From Progne subis subis (lineage: Eukaryota; Chordata; Aves; Passeriformes; Hirundinidae): a DNA stretch of 64,000 bases. Position numbers and translations under genes: made by a program. The DNA is taken from contig JAKJHU010000014.1 of assembly GCA_022316685.1 (NCBI GenBank), positions 8,159,001-8,223,000 on the forward strand, given 5' to 3'. Of this stretch, positions 49,863 through 61,349 are shown one piece after another. The notes beneath the pieces were generated by a model. That model searched no databases. It worked only from the letters and a program-made list of their open reading frames with translations, and was not told where the DNA came from. Each line of letters begins with the position of its first letter. Positions within the stretch are counted from its first letter, which is position 1.

Positions 49863-50009
49863 AACTCAGCCCTGTAAAAAGAAATTATTTCTAACCCTGG
49901 GACAGATGTGGGGCCACTCCACACCACCCACACTCCCCTGGTTCATTTTGTGCCAGCTCTCAGTTCCAAGGATAAAATCTCCCAGCCAGGGCAGCTCCAG
50001 CGCTGGATC

Positions 50010-50285
50010 CTGTGCAGGATCTGAGGGATGAGGGCCCCAAAGATTGTTCATTTCCCATTTTCCCTGGATTCTGTGCAGGATCTGAGGGATCAGGGCCCCA
50101 AAGAGTGTTCATTTCCCATTTTCCCTGGACCCTGTGCAGGATCTGAAGGATGAGGGCCCAAAGATTGTTCATTTCCCATTTTCCCTGGATCCTGTGCAGG
50201 ATCTGAGGGATGAAGGCCCCAAAGATTGTTCATTTCCCATTTTCCCTGGACCCTGTGCAGGATCTGAGGGATCAGGGCTGCAGTG
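50010..50285. repeat. 61-base tandem repeat
   Basis: Four to five copies of a unit with GTGCAGGATCTGAGGGATGA, GGGCCCCAAAGATTGTTCAT and TTCCCATTTTCCCTGGA. Copies are over 90% alike by eye. Intergenic; no gene attached. Confidence 0.92.
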
Positions 50286-53200
50286 GCCGTTCCCTTTCCA
50301 TTTTCCTTTGCAGCTGTTGGGAGGAGCTCATTATGGGATGCTCAGTGCCAGGGACGAAGGGCTGTGTTTGCACAGGGATCTCTTTAATTGCTCAGCCCTT
50401 CTCCAGGTCTGGGGCTGCTGCAGCTCCAGTTGCTCCAGACAGATGAAAAGAGTTCTGTGAGGAGCTCCTCGTGCTGCAGCTCTGTCAGGCTGGAGGGCAT
50501 CTCCAACCAGATTAATGATGTCTGCCTTAACAGAAGAAAACTTTGCATAAATGAGATTGTGGTTTCTGCTGAAACCTGCCAACTCTTATTCATTTGCAGT
50601 AAATATTATCTTTAATTAAAAGTTTTAAGGTATCTTGTTCCTCAGCTAATGAGATCTACAGTGATTTCCCTTAGGAATTAATTTACCTTCTTAATTCTTA
50701 TTCATTTTGGTGATAGGACTATTTAAATCTGCTCCAGACTTCAGAGCTTTGTCGAGCACATTCAGCCAGAACAAAAGGTCGTTTTGCCATATTGATGTTT
50801 TGTTGGTATTTGTAATTCCCTTGTTCTCTCTCCATTCCAAAGATCCCTGTTTAGGTTCCTGCCCCAAACATTTCCTTCCATCCCCTGAGCTCCTCTTTAC
50901 TCCTCATGCTAAGAGGTTTTTTGTTCCACAGCCATTTCCCTTTGGATTTATGTTTTCTGTTCCCTCCAGAGTGAAAAAAATCGATTCTGGCAATGCTGAA
51001 AAAGACTCTGATTGTGATCAACTTTTTGTATAAAATACACTCCAATCTGTGGGAAACACTTGGTGCAACTGCTGAAAAACACAGGAATATTTCTGCCTTT
51101 CTGGGAAATCATCCACTCTCGTTCCTCTCCAGGGATTATATTGAAGCATCAGGGATTGCTTTAACACTTGGAGGTGAAAATTGCATTCCTGCACATGTGT
51201 TGGAATGGGAGAAGTGCCAGACTGGGCTGGGAGAACTGGAACCAGAACCCTTCCTGAGGCTGGGCACAATGCTGCTGGCCAGATTCCAATTAATTCATTA
51301 TTAGCACTAAATGACAAGGTTGCCTTTTCAACGTAAATACAGATGGAAATTAAACAGTAGATTTCAAAGGAAATACCTGGTTTGTACACACAAAGAAGAA
51401 ACCAAGAGAAAAGAAAGAATTAACGCTCCTTAGCTCATTATCAGCAGATTTTTCTGTTGAAATCCAATTTGAATCCTGTGAGTCTCCTCTGAAAATGCTG
51501 GGTCTGACAAGGTTTAAAAGTTGGGTTATTAATTCCCCTAATGAAAGAAAGGGAGCAATCAGTGCCAAGTGTTGACCAGAGGTGTATTTTTTTCCGATTA
51601 AATATATAAAATACAAAATACAGGACTATGCTGTCAGCTTTACCTGGATAAGTTGAACCCTATTTTATACAAGATGCAAACCAGGAAAAGACAATTCCTC
51701 CTTTCATAGGAAAAAATTCAATTTCTTTCACTATTATTCCAAATTTTTCCCGTTTCCCACCCAAGAACTTGTTACAGAAAACCTCCCCACGTCCTCTCTT
51801 TGTGTATAATTAGGAAATATCCCTAAAAACTGCCCTTGTGTGTCTGCAGCTGATAAAAGGAGTCACTCAGAGGCTGCAGGAGGAACTCCTGCCTGCAGGA
51901 ACTCCTAACCCTGAACTTGCAGCACCAAAAAAGGGGAAGAAACACATTTTGGGGCCTGGGCCTGGCTATAAATAGAGCTGTCACCAACTCGTGCAGGCTG
52001 CTGATGACCTTCCTTTTATAGCTCACTGCAGCCCAGCCTCCTCCAGCCCACGCAAATTAGAGATTATCAATTAAGGACGAGTGAAGCAGTGATGCTGGCA
52101 GGGCAGGAAACGTCCCCTGGGAGCATCCTCGGGTCGCGTCGTGGCTGTTCCGAGGCCTCTGTGCCTCAGCAAAGTGGGAAAATGGGATTTCTTCGGTGTT
52201 TCTTTGAGGAAGATGAGTGTCGGTGACAAATACCAGTGTAAAACACCAGTCTGAGTACAGAATACCCAAACTGCAGGGATTGCCAGACTGGATTAGCTGG
52301 GATTCTCTTGGTGTTTTTTTAGGATTTACCCAGGCTGGGTGTTTGGGGAGGAAGTGCCAGAGTGTCCCCAGGAGCTGGATGTGACACAGCCAGCCCAGGG
52401 CCTGGCACAGCACTGGCATCCCAACTCATCCCCAGGACAGCCAGCATAAGATTTTGGGGTTTTTAAAAACTACTGGGATGTTTTTCAAATCATCCCATCA
52501 GCAGTGATCCATTGGAGACTTCCTGAGGTTTGGGCTTTAATGAATTCCTTAATTTTCCATCGTGTGAACTAGCATTTCTTTTAATCAATTGATTTCAACT
52601 AATTAATTATATGTATAAATATTTATTTATAATCAATTAACTGTAATTTTAAAATTAAGCCCCAATTTTGTGACCTTTATCTTCTCTTGGCTTTGTTTAG
52701 CAGAGTGAAACCGAGGCACAGAAATATTCCTTCAAAACACCATGACCACGAGCTGGCTCCAGTGGGAGCTCCAGCACTGATTCCAGGATTTGATCCAAAC
52801 TTTAATTTGTTTAATTTGGCTCTGCTGCCATCGTGGGCAGTAACTGGTGATGGACAAAGCTTTGGGAAGCACAGGGAGTTCTGATCCTGAGCCGCAGCTC
52901 TCTCTGTTTGCCATTCCCAAATAACCAAAAAATACCTGTTGAAGGTGCTTGAACACCTTCTGTGGGATGACAGAGTCACTCCTGAAATCCTGGCAACTTC
53001 TCTGGCACTGGAAGGGAGGGGGAAAATTCCTGCTCCAGCCTCAGCTCCAGCCTCAGCTCCAGCAGTGGGTGCGGAGGGGAAAAACCACTTGGATTTTGGT
53101 GCTGCCTTCAGCAGCACCCAGGGACAGCAACACCTGGTTCCTCTCCAAAGCTGGAGAGACACCAGGAGCAGACATCCTGGGATTTGGGGTGACATTTTGG

Positions 53201-54349
53201 AAGTTTTTCCCAGGGAAAATCTGTCTCAGGTTAATAATGGTGAAGGTCATCAAAACCAAGCCCAGGTTTGGCCACGGCCTCAAGCTGGAAAATCAGACAA
53301 AAATACAGAACAGATAAAAAAATCTCACCTGGGCAGCAGGAGCTGCTCCATTTATTTAGGGCTTCCAGGAGCCCTATTGCAGAGGAACCCAAATCCAAGT
53401 GTTCCTGGGACTGGCAGCAGGTGAAGGCACTTTGGAGTCCCTGTTTAAAACTGTGCCCAGTTCAGGCCTCGCTGTGTTTGCTCCAAAGGGCTCCAGCCTC
53501 GGGCTGCAGCTAAAAACATCTCCTGCTACTTCAGCACATCTCGTTAATCCCATCTTCCAATTAGTGCTGGACAGACTGAGCGTGCTCCGTGCACAAGTTA
53601 TCACAACATCGAGTTACCAGCTCAGGTTCTGCCTGATTGCACGGAGGCCAAGGATTCACTGTCACTTCTAATCAGCCAGGAGAGGTTTCACTGCCCACTT
53701 GAGGCAAAAAAACCCCAAAACAAAACAGCTTTTATTACACAATTACTTCTTAATTACATTTCTTGCAGCCCCAAACTTGCAAACACTTAGCTCTGCTTCC
53801 CCAGTGAGAGTGAGAGACAGCACACTTGGTAAAAATAGGGGGGGTTTCCAACTATTTTGGGAAAAAATGGGAGCACCTGGGGACCCTGCTCCATTCCCTG
53901 CCCGATGTCAGCAGCGAGGCTGAAGGAAAACACTCAGAGCTCCATCCCCAGCGCCTCTGGAGGGATCAGCAGCTCCTGTTTGCATTTCCCAGGGACTGGC
54001 ACAAATGAGGTGTCCTCACTCCTCCCAGCTGCTCCTCTGCAGGACGGCTCAGAGCTGCTCTGCAAGCCCCAGAGGTTTCAGGGTGTTTTTGGTGGGAGAG
54101 GCCTCTGGATTGTGCTGTTCCTGAGCTGAATCCGGTCCACATCAGCTTCTGCCAAGGCAGTTGGTGAGAAATTGTTGGTAAATGTCAGATAAAAGGAAGG
54201 ACTGGAGGGAGATGTGTAAGAACATGGAAATTAATATTTGATTTAAATATCTCGTCAGGTCCCAGCTGCCCAGTTCAGGAGTTGGTACAAGGCCTGAAGT
54301 AAGACGCTGAGAATTTATAACAAAATACTATTAAATTCACTGGTACAGA

Positions 54350-54680
54350 ATCACAGAATCCTGGAATGCTTTGGGTGGGAAGGAATTAAAGATCATTTAA
54401 TTCCCACCCCAGCCATGGTAGGAACACCTCCCACTGCCCCAGGCTGCTCCAAGCTCATCCAGCCTGGCCTAGGGCACTGCCAGGGATCCAGGGACAGCCA
54501 CAGCAAATTTGGGAATTCCAGCCCAGGAATTCCTGCCCAATCTCCCATCCATTCCTGCCCTCTGGCCATGTGAAGCCATTCCCTGTGCCCTGTCCTTGTC
54601 CCCAGTCCCTCTCCAGCTCTCCTGGAGCCCCTTCAGGCCCTGGAATTATCTCTGAGCTCTCCCTGGAGCTTTTCTCTTCT
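54350..54680 (-). mobile_element. CR1 LINE fragment
   Basis: AGAATCACAGAATCCTGGAA, TTTGGGTGGGAAGGAATTAA, CACCTCCCACTGCCCCAGGC and, further in, CCAGTCCCTCTCCAGCTCTC. It extends farther 5' than most copies here. Confidence 0.88.
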
Positions 54681-57586
54681 TCTCCTTCTCCTTCTCTTGG
54701 AGCAGGGCTGCAGGCTGAGCTCACCCTGCTGGAGGCACTGAGCTCCCTCCTCCCTGCAGCTTCATCTCCTGCCACCTTCCAGCCTCAGCAGCCACCTCGT
54801 GTCCCCTGTGGCAGCTCCAGACTCAGGGGCTCGTTCCCGGTGTCACCCGGCCCAGCCACTGCTGCTCCTCATCCAAACGGAAAAACAAACCAGGCAATGC
54901 TGCCCCAAATCCCAGCTACAGGGGGGGAACATCTTCAATCCTGCTAAATCGTGTTTTTAGGATTTTGTGTCACTTTCAAGCTGAGGAGCCTCCAGAGCCC
55001 CCTCCAGCCCTGGCTTCAGCGCTGGGTTCCAGCTGATGCCTCCTCACAAAGGTTTCTGGAGTTCAAGGATCCCCACTAAAAATACCTCCCTCCTTGTAAC
55101 CTGACAAATGGAAAACTGTCATCATGCAGAGGGCTGGTTTTGGGTTACTGCTGGGACAGAGGCCTTGGGATCATCATCCAGGAGTGATGGCAGCAGGAGG
55201 AGCAACATCTGATCTCCCGGCCGGGAGTGTTTTCTCTGACTGCACCATTGGAGCAGCCAAACCTTCCCAAAATATTGCACCAAAAATAATGATAATCACT
55301 CCAAAAGCCACCCCAGAGCAAAGAGCGCTGGAGCTGCTGGGGAATGAGGAGCAGCCACGTTCCCCTGCTTCCATGGGCATGGAGGGGGGCTGCTCTGCTC
55401 AGGGACCAGGCTGCTGCTGGAATTCCTGGGGCAGAGCACTCTGCTGACTCCCAGGGGTCAGGAAAGCTCCAGTTCCAGCTTTATCTTCCCACTCCCGCAC
55501 TGCACAGCTCAGGCAGCCTGGCATCAGCAGGAGCTCAGCCCTGAGTGCCAAAGCCACGGCTCTGCGGGCTGCAAAGGAGCCAAAATCTGTGTTTGACAGG
55601 GAGAACCGACACACAGCTGCTTCCTTCCCCTTGCTGCTCAGGAATCTGCTCCCTTTCACCAGGAGCAAAGTCTAAAAAACAAGCAAAAGACGAACCTTGT
55701 GCAGGAAAGAGTCCTAAACGTGAGAACACTAGAACCAAAAATCCCAGGAGCTGAACCCCGGGATTACTGTCACAGGTTAAGATCTGGGAGATGAGGACAG
55801 TGGGATCCTTGGATCAGAAGTGTGGGTGGGGGCCAGCAGTGCATTTATCCAGGCTGGTGCTGATGATTTGTACACATTTATGGGGCTCACGGCCGGCTGC
55901 TGATGGGAATTAATTCTGACCTGGCTGCTGAGGTCACACATCCTCGCTTTTCCTCAGGGAAATCCCATGGAACGGTGCAGGGCACATCTCCTTGGACACA
56001 AACCCCTTCTAATGTGTCCAAGGGTAAAACATCTCCAGCAGGAACTTCCCAACGCAGCGGGGTCACACAGAGCGAAGCTGATCCCTGCTGCTGCTGCCTC
56101 CTCCGTGCCGCTCCTGCTATCCCCACACCTGCCTGAACAAGGAATCACTGATCCCACGAGGCTGCTCGAGGAAGAGCTGTTACCCTGGTTTTTCTGAGTT
56201 TTTTAAAGCCTTTTGAATTTTCATAAATGGAGTCAGATCTTTTTAGTTACTGTAGAGTATTAGAGCAGTTTTCTACCTTTTTCCCACAGATGTAACATAA
56301 ACAAATCCTTTGTTTTTCATTCTCTGTCCTTTGCATATTTCTAACCTGAAACAACTGTAACTGACAATTGATCTGGCCACTGAGACTGAGGGGTGGAAAC
56401 CCCAAAAAGCCAATCTTCAGCCAGACCCACAAATGTATAAAAAGTAAGAAATAAACACAGAGGCTCTCTCTCCGCTCTCTCAGCTTTGAGCTGGATCAGA
56501 GAAGGACCTGTGCCCTGCGAAACCTCTCTCTGTGTGAGTGCTCCGTGTGTCTCGGTGACAAAGAGCAACGTTTGTGCCACTGGAATCTGTCCCAAATCTT
56601 CCCAGCCCACCCCGACACGAGCTCTGTGTCCGGCCAGGAGCAGGGCAGGGGAGGATCCACGGGAAGGGTCAAAGCCCTGGAACTGCTGGGGTCTGTGCCC
56701 AGTGCCAGGGGAGCTCCCTCTGGGCACTGCCCCTCTGCAGGGCTGGCACCGGCTGCGGGCAGAAACTCCATCCCGGCAACTCCTCCCTCTCCCAGCACCA
56801 ACAGCTTCCCACGTTCCCAGCCGGGACTGGGATGGGTGGCAGGATAAAAAACCAGAGAAATCCCTCTTCAGTGAACCACCTGAGGAAACACCCAAGTCAT
56901 TATTCCATGAAAAGTGCAGAATCCTGAGGAACTCCTGGATATCCTGGTCACTGAGGTGCTACTGGAACTACAAAAATCAACGTTATCCCAATTTGCTCCG
57001 TGTTTCCAGGGATGTTTGGAACATTTCAGTACATTTTCCATTCAGCTGGGATTATCTACATGTCATTTCCATTTTCTTTCCAGCTCTTGCTCCAAAAATT
57101 ATTAATCAACATCTAAATTTTCCTCCAGCAAATTCAGATATTGATTGATAAACAATAAACATTTTTTGTTTATTAATCTAATACCTTAAATCTATTTGCA
57201 GCCTATTGTAAAATTTTCCAACATTCTACAGGGCTGCAAATAAAAGGAATCATTTTACATCCAATAACAGCACCAAAATTATCCACCACCTTGTGTGAAA
57301 AGAGGAATTTACACCTGGACCTTCCATGGACATCAAACAGTTTTTTATTTTCTATGAAAGAAACATAAAAGGTGATTAGAAAACACAGCAATGACAAATA
57401 TTTACCATTTCAAAATGCTGAAATGAAAGAAGGGAAACAAATTTTTTCCCTCTTTTTTCCTGCAGACAAGGTCTGGGGATATTTTGATGCAGGAAAAAGT
57501 CAAACTAACATTTCACAAAGGAAGTAAAAATGTGTCAGAATGCAAATTCAATACATTTTCTTTTTTACATCCTGGATCTAAAAAAT

Positions 57587-57607
57587 TAAAAAAAAAAAAA
57601 AAAAAAA
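57587..57607. repeat. Poly(A) tract
   Basis: About 20 A residues, G-free, in the MLF1-RSRC1 gap. Confidence 0.85.
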
Positions 57608-57820
57608 TAAGACAACCCAAGTCCATTTCCAGAGACAGCCTCCATTTTTTATCACCACAGATCTGAGAACCAGGAGAAATAATCCCAAAAAGCAGCTTCC
57701 CAAAAACGGGAATGCTGATGCTGGGGAGCTCCAGAGAGGCACATCCAGAGGTGGGGCTCCGTGTTCTCCTCTCCTGATGTGACATTTCCCTCCCCCTTTG
57801 CTGAAGAAATACTTTTGTAT

Positions 57821-57826
57821 TTTATT
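57821..57826 (-). promoter_or_regulatory. RSRC1: RSRC1 poly(A) signal candidate
   Basis: TTTATT on the plus strand reads AATAAA on the RSRC1 strand, about 1.1 kb after the stop codon. It is the nearest canonical hexamer I found, so the 33-base minisatellite between would fall in the 3'UTR. Confidence 0.35.
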
Positions 57827-58439
57827 TATCTGATTTGGTTCATCTCCTGCTCCTTAGATGGACGATGGGTGGATTTTTGTGGAAGTTTATCCAGGCCGAA
57901 TTCCGATGTTCAGACTGAACTCTGATTATTTGAAAGCCCTCCCCTGACCAAAGGGAGCTCCAGGGGCTGGGAGCAGTCACTGCCCACGACCAGGTGTGTG
58001 AAAATTCCATCATTTGCTAATTATGGCAGTGATGAGATGGATAAAATCCCCCACTTGGAGCTGCAGTAGTGGCAGATGCTCAAGGAAATGTGGAGCATTT
58101 TCCCACCCAGAGTAGGGAACTGGGAGCAGCTGGATGAACACATCCAGGGAGAACATTCCCTCAGCCAGGAGCCTGCCCAGATACTCAGGATTCCACAGAA
58201 GGAGGGAGGAAGGGATAAATAACAGAGATGGAGCCTGGATCCTCTCCAGCTGCAGATGGCACCACCCATCCCTGAGCCTCAGTTTCCCACTTTTCTCCCA
58301 ACTCCCACCCGGTTCTAGAAAATATTCTGGATTGGGGGGGATAAAATGATGTTTCACGGGCTGCCAGGTGTTTTGCACCTGAGGAATTCCCTCCAAAAAG
58401 AGGAAATGCCCCTGGCTGTGCTGCTCTGCCCATCTCCAG

Positions 58440-58850
58440 CCTGGAGGGAACCAGGACAGGACATTCCTGGGTATCCAGGGGAGCCAGGGCAGAACATTCC
58501 TGGGTATCTACATGGAGCAGGACAGAACATTCCTGGTTATCCAGGGGAGCCAGGACAGAACATAGCTGGTTATCCAGGGGAGCCAGGACAGGACATTCCT
58601 GGTTATCCAGGGGAATCAGGGCAGAAAATTCCTGGTTATCCAGGTGGAGAAGGACAGGACAGTCCTGGTTATCCAGGGGTATCAGGGCAGAAAATTCCTG
58701 GTTATCCAGGGGAATCAGGGCAGAACATTCCTGGTTATCCACATGGAGCAGGACAGAAAATTCCTGGTTATCCAGGGGAGCCAGGACAGGACATTCCTGG
58801 TTATCCAGGGGAGCCAAGACAGAAAATTCCTGGTTATCCAGGTGAAACCC
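58440..58850. repeat. 33-base minisatellite just downstream of the RSRC1 stop
   Basis: About 12 tandem copies of a 33-base unit (GGGGAGCCAGGACAGGACAT then TCCTGGTTATCCA). Since 33 is a multiple of three, several frames stay open on both strands, giving collagen-like PGYPGEPGQDI repeats on plus and LDNQEFSVLAP repeats on minus. It starts about 100 bases after the RSRC1 stop on the RSRC1 strand, hence probably 3'UTR. Confidence 0.95.
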
Positions 58851-58950
58851 TTCCTGCCTGCACAGCTCATTCAAATCTCTAAGAGACAGAAAGACCGACT
58901 GAGTGTAGGAATTCCGTGTGGGAACTGGCCTGGGATGGTCCTGGGGGCTG

Positions 58951-59043
58951 TCAGGCCACGGGGCTCCCCATCAGCCGCTCCTGGCGCAGAGCCACCAGCC
59001 TCTGGAACCACTTCTCCTCGGCCTCGGCCTTCTCGACGAACAG
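58951..59043 (-). CDS. RSRC1: RSRC1 last coding exon (stop)
   Basis: 31 codons including [23 protein letters not shown], then [10 protein letters not shown]. Identical in layout to the mammalian C-terminus. Confidence 0.95.
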   Translation of the reverse strand: MFVEKAEAEEKWFQRLVALRQERLMGSPVA

Positions 59044-60817
59044 CTGGGCACGGGGAGAAAAGTTGGCACCATCAGCAACTCCACCTTTGTCATCACCTCT
59101 CGGAGCAGGCACAGGAAAAGCTCGGGGGGTGAAGGCAGAGGTGATCCAAAAACATCAGTAAAAGCAGAGGCTTTTCAGGGAATCCTAAAAGAGTTTAGTT
59201 TGGGAGGGGTCTTAAAGGTCATAATCACTGGAAATTGCACTTCATCGTTGGACACGTCCTGATCGCTGCTCTCCGTGTCCATTCTGCAGAGCTCACGCTG
59301 ATCCCTTCACTGCAAGGCATTTGTAACTTTCTGATTCCTAAAAAAAACCTCTATGGAAGTCCTTTTATTTCCAACTAAAGTGCTCCCAAAGGAACTTGCT
59401 CAAGTTTAGCCACAAAGATTTAAAATGATCATAAGTCTGCCGTGTGTTTAAGACTTTGCAAAACTGGCAAGTTCTGCATTTCCCACCGGGTTTCCAACTA
59501 CAGAAACCGATTTGTCCTGAGCTTTTTTTTCTCTTAAATCCCCCAGTGTTACATTGATTATATTTCGTTACGAAATTCGTTTGTAGCTCCAAAACTCCTG
59601 GTGAGCTCCCTGTGGGATTGTTCTGCTGGGTGGGGCGGGAGCAGCGGGATCCTCTTTACCCCAACCCCTCCAGAGCAGGGATTTCGGGAGGAGCTGCACA
59701 GCAAAGGCTGTGGGCTCACTTCTCGTTCCAGAAGAACAAAGATGGGATAAATTCTGGCTGAGAAGATGGGACAAACACTCACATTTGGATGTGCTAAGGA
59801 GTTGTCATCCTGGTATTTGATGGCAGTGGGGATGCTGGCAGCTGGAGGCTCCTTCTCAGGAGCGGCTGCCTCAGCTCCCGCTCCCGCAGTCACAGGCTCG
59901 TGCTGGAGCTCAGGAGGCTCTGCTGACTGAAAAAGAAACAAACAGGCAAAATCCCAGCGGTTCATCCCCAAACTCCCAAATGTGGCAGGATTTTAACCCA
60001 AGTGCTGTTTTCCCTGAAAGGATCCTCGTGGAAAGATTTGCAGGACACACTGGACCAAGGGTATGAGGTGACCAAAGAAAGGTACAGGGAGAGAGCCTGA
60101 AAAAACTGCACCCCTGGGATTTTGCATCACTTCCTGAAGGAGCTCCATCAGCTGCTTGGAGACTTCTGGAAAGGCAGGAAATTGCACATTCCTGGAAACA
60201 GCCAGGGATAAATCCAAATACCCAGAGCCAGGTGGGAAAATGAACACGTCCCAAACCAGCTCCCTGCAACAGCTGGCGGCCAAAATCCAGGTAAATTCTG
60301 GGATCTGGATGTCTCCTGTTGGGTTTCTGGAAAGCTGATTGAAAACCAGGCTGCTTCTTCTCAGGGGATAAATACAGAATTAAAGTCTGGCTTTAGTTAA
60401 GCAGTGTTGAAATCATCTCCACTTTAATTACAAAGTAAATGCCCGATTACTTTGGGATTTTCATTCTCCTGCTTCTCCTAAAAAAACCCTCTTCAAACCA
60501 GGTGATTTCCTTAAATTCTGCTACATTTCAATTCCCTGAAGCCACCCTGAGACCATCAGGGAGCCCTTGGTGGGATTCCAGGTTGCCAACATTGATGGAA
60601 AATCCTTAATAGTGCAGCTTCCTCCTGGCTCTGAGAGGACAATGCAGCAAGAAAAGGATTGAAAATGTCCCTTTTGGGAGGAAAATTCCCCTTTTGGGAG
60701 GCGGCTGTACCTTTTTGACTTCCTTGCTCGACCTGAAGGTCTGTGGGACGAAGGCGTCGCTTTCGATGGCCTCGATTTCCTTCACTCGCTTCACCTGGTC
60801 GAGGAGGGTGGCTTGGT
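58951..60817 (-). CDS. RSRC1: RSRC1, arginine/serine-rich coiled-coil protein 1: last three coding exons
   Basis: Partial gene. Coding exons in transcript order: 60817-60711, 59926-59783 and 59043-58951, with the start of the gene beyond the right edge. They encode the C-terminal 113 residues or so: [20 protein letters not shown] and [10 protein letters not shown]; a Glu/Ala/Pro-rich linker ending [18 protein letters not shown]; and [20 protein letters not shown] then [10 protein letters not shown] and TGA. These match the C-terminus of human RSRC1 (334 residues) closely. RSRC1 is a nuclear SR-related protein that takes part in constitutive and alternative splicing; its RS-rich N-terminal half is not in this window. 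All three exons are intact and in phase. In human the gene spans hundreds of kilobases, so the missing upstream exons are expected to be far away. Confidence 0.95.
59783..59926 (-). CDS. RSRC1: RSRC1 exon, second from last
   Basis: 144 nt, 48 codons. The variable linker [20 protein letters not shown] is followed by the conserved [18 protein letters not shown]. The acceptor is TTTTTCAG. Confidence 0.95.
60711..60817 (-). CDS. RSRC1: RSRC1 exon, third from last
   Basis: 107 nt, starting with two bases of a split codon, ending AAAAAG/gtacag. Encodes [20 protein letters not shown] and [15 protein letters not shown]. The acceptor region on the intron side is made of a 10-base tandem repeat. Confidence 0.94.
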
Positions 60818-60825
60818 CTGCACAG

Positions 60826-60878
60826 GGAAGGTGGGACTGGTGGGACTGGTGGGACTGGTGGGACTGGTGGGATCCTGG
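60826..60878. repeat. 10-base tandem repeat in the RSRC1 splice acceptor region
   Basis: Five copies of GGGACTGGTG on the plus strand; in RSRC1 pre-mRNA this reads CACCAGTCCC repeated. It lies about 10 to 60 bases upstream of the exon start at 60817 and so makes up much of the polypyrimidine and branch-point region. Confidence 0.92.
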
Positions 60879-61039
60879 GATCCAGGCCCTGCCCCAGCCA
60901 TGCCTGGAGGAGATTTTGGGACGCACCAGGAGAAGCTGCTCGTGCGATGCAGCCCAAAATCTTCTGTCACAAGGGAAAGCTCTGGGTGCAAATAACAGCG
61001 GAGAGGTCATTGCTGGGAACATCCCCAACGCTGCCCTAA

Positions 61040-61345
61040 GGATCTGGGGATAACTGGGGAAGAGAAGGATCCAGGGAGAGCTCAGAGAAAATTCCAGGGC
61101 CTGAAGGGGCTCCAGGAGAGCTGGAGAGGGACTGGGGACAAGGGCTGGAGGGACAGGACACAGGGAATGGATGCCACTGCCAGGGATGGATGGGAGATTG
61201 GGCAGGAATTGTTCCTGGGCTGGAATTCCCAGATTTGCCGTGGCTGCCCCTGGATCCCTGGCTGGACAGGGCTTGGAGCAGTGGGAGGTGTCCCTGCCCT
61301 GTCCCTGGGTGGGATTTAACCAAATCCAACCCAAACCATTCCATA
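61040..61345 (+). mobile_element. CR1 LINE fragment in RSRC1 intron
   Basis: CAGGAGAGCTGGAGAGGGAC, GCCGTGGCTGCCCCTGGATC, GTGGGAGGTGTCCCTGCCCT and CCAACCCAAACCATTCCATA. It covers the same extended CR1 region as the copy at 54.4 kb, in the other orientation. Confidence 0.88.
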
Positions 61346-61349
61346 ATTC

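Larger units (their letters stand above)
48640..57810. other. Intergenic region between MLF1 and RSRC1
   Basis: About 9 kb with no recognisable gene. It holds two CR1 copies (about 49.7 and 54.4 kb), a 61-base tandem repeat at about 50.0-50.3 kb and a poly(A) tract at 57587-57607. Some open frames exceed 150 codons but show no conserved family text. Confidence 0.6.

Noticed and set aside
54455..54947. Plus- and minus-strand frames at 54.5-54.9 kb
   Set aside because: They overlap a CR1 copy and its flank; the same text recurs at 61.0-61.3 kb inside another CR1.
58185..58882. Collagen-like (plus) or LDNQE-repeat (minus) protein genes
   Set aside because: Frames follow from a 33-base repeat unit; no start context, splice structure or conserved flanks support translation.
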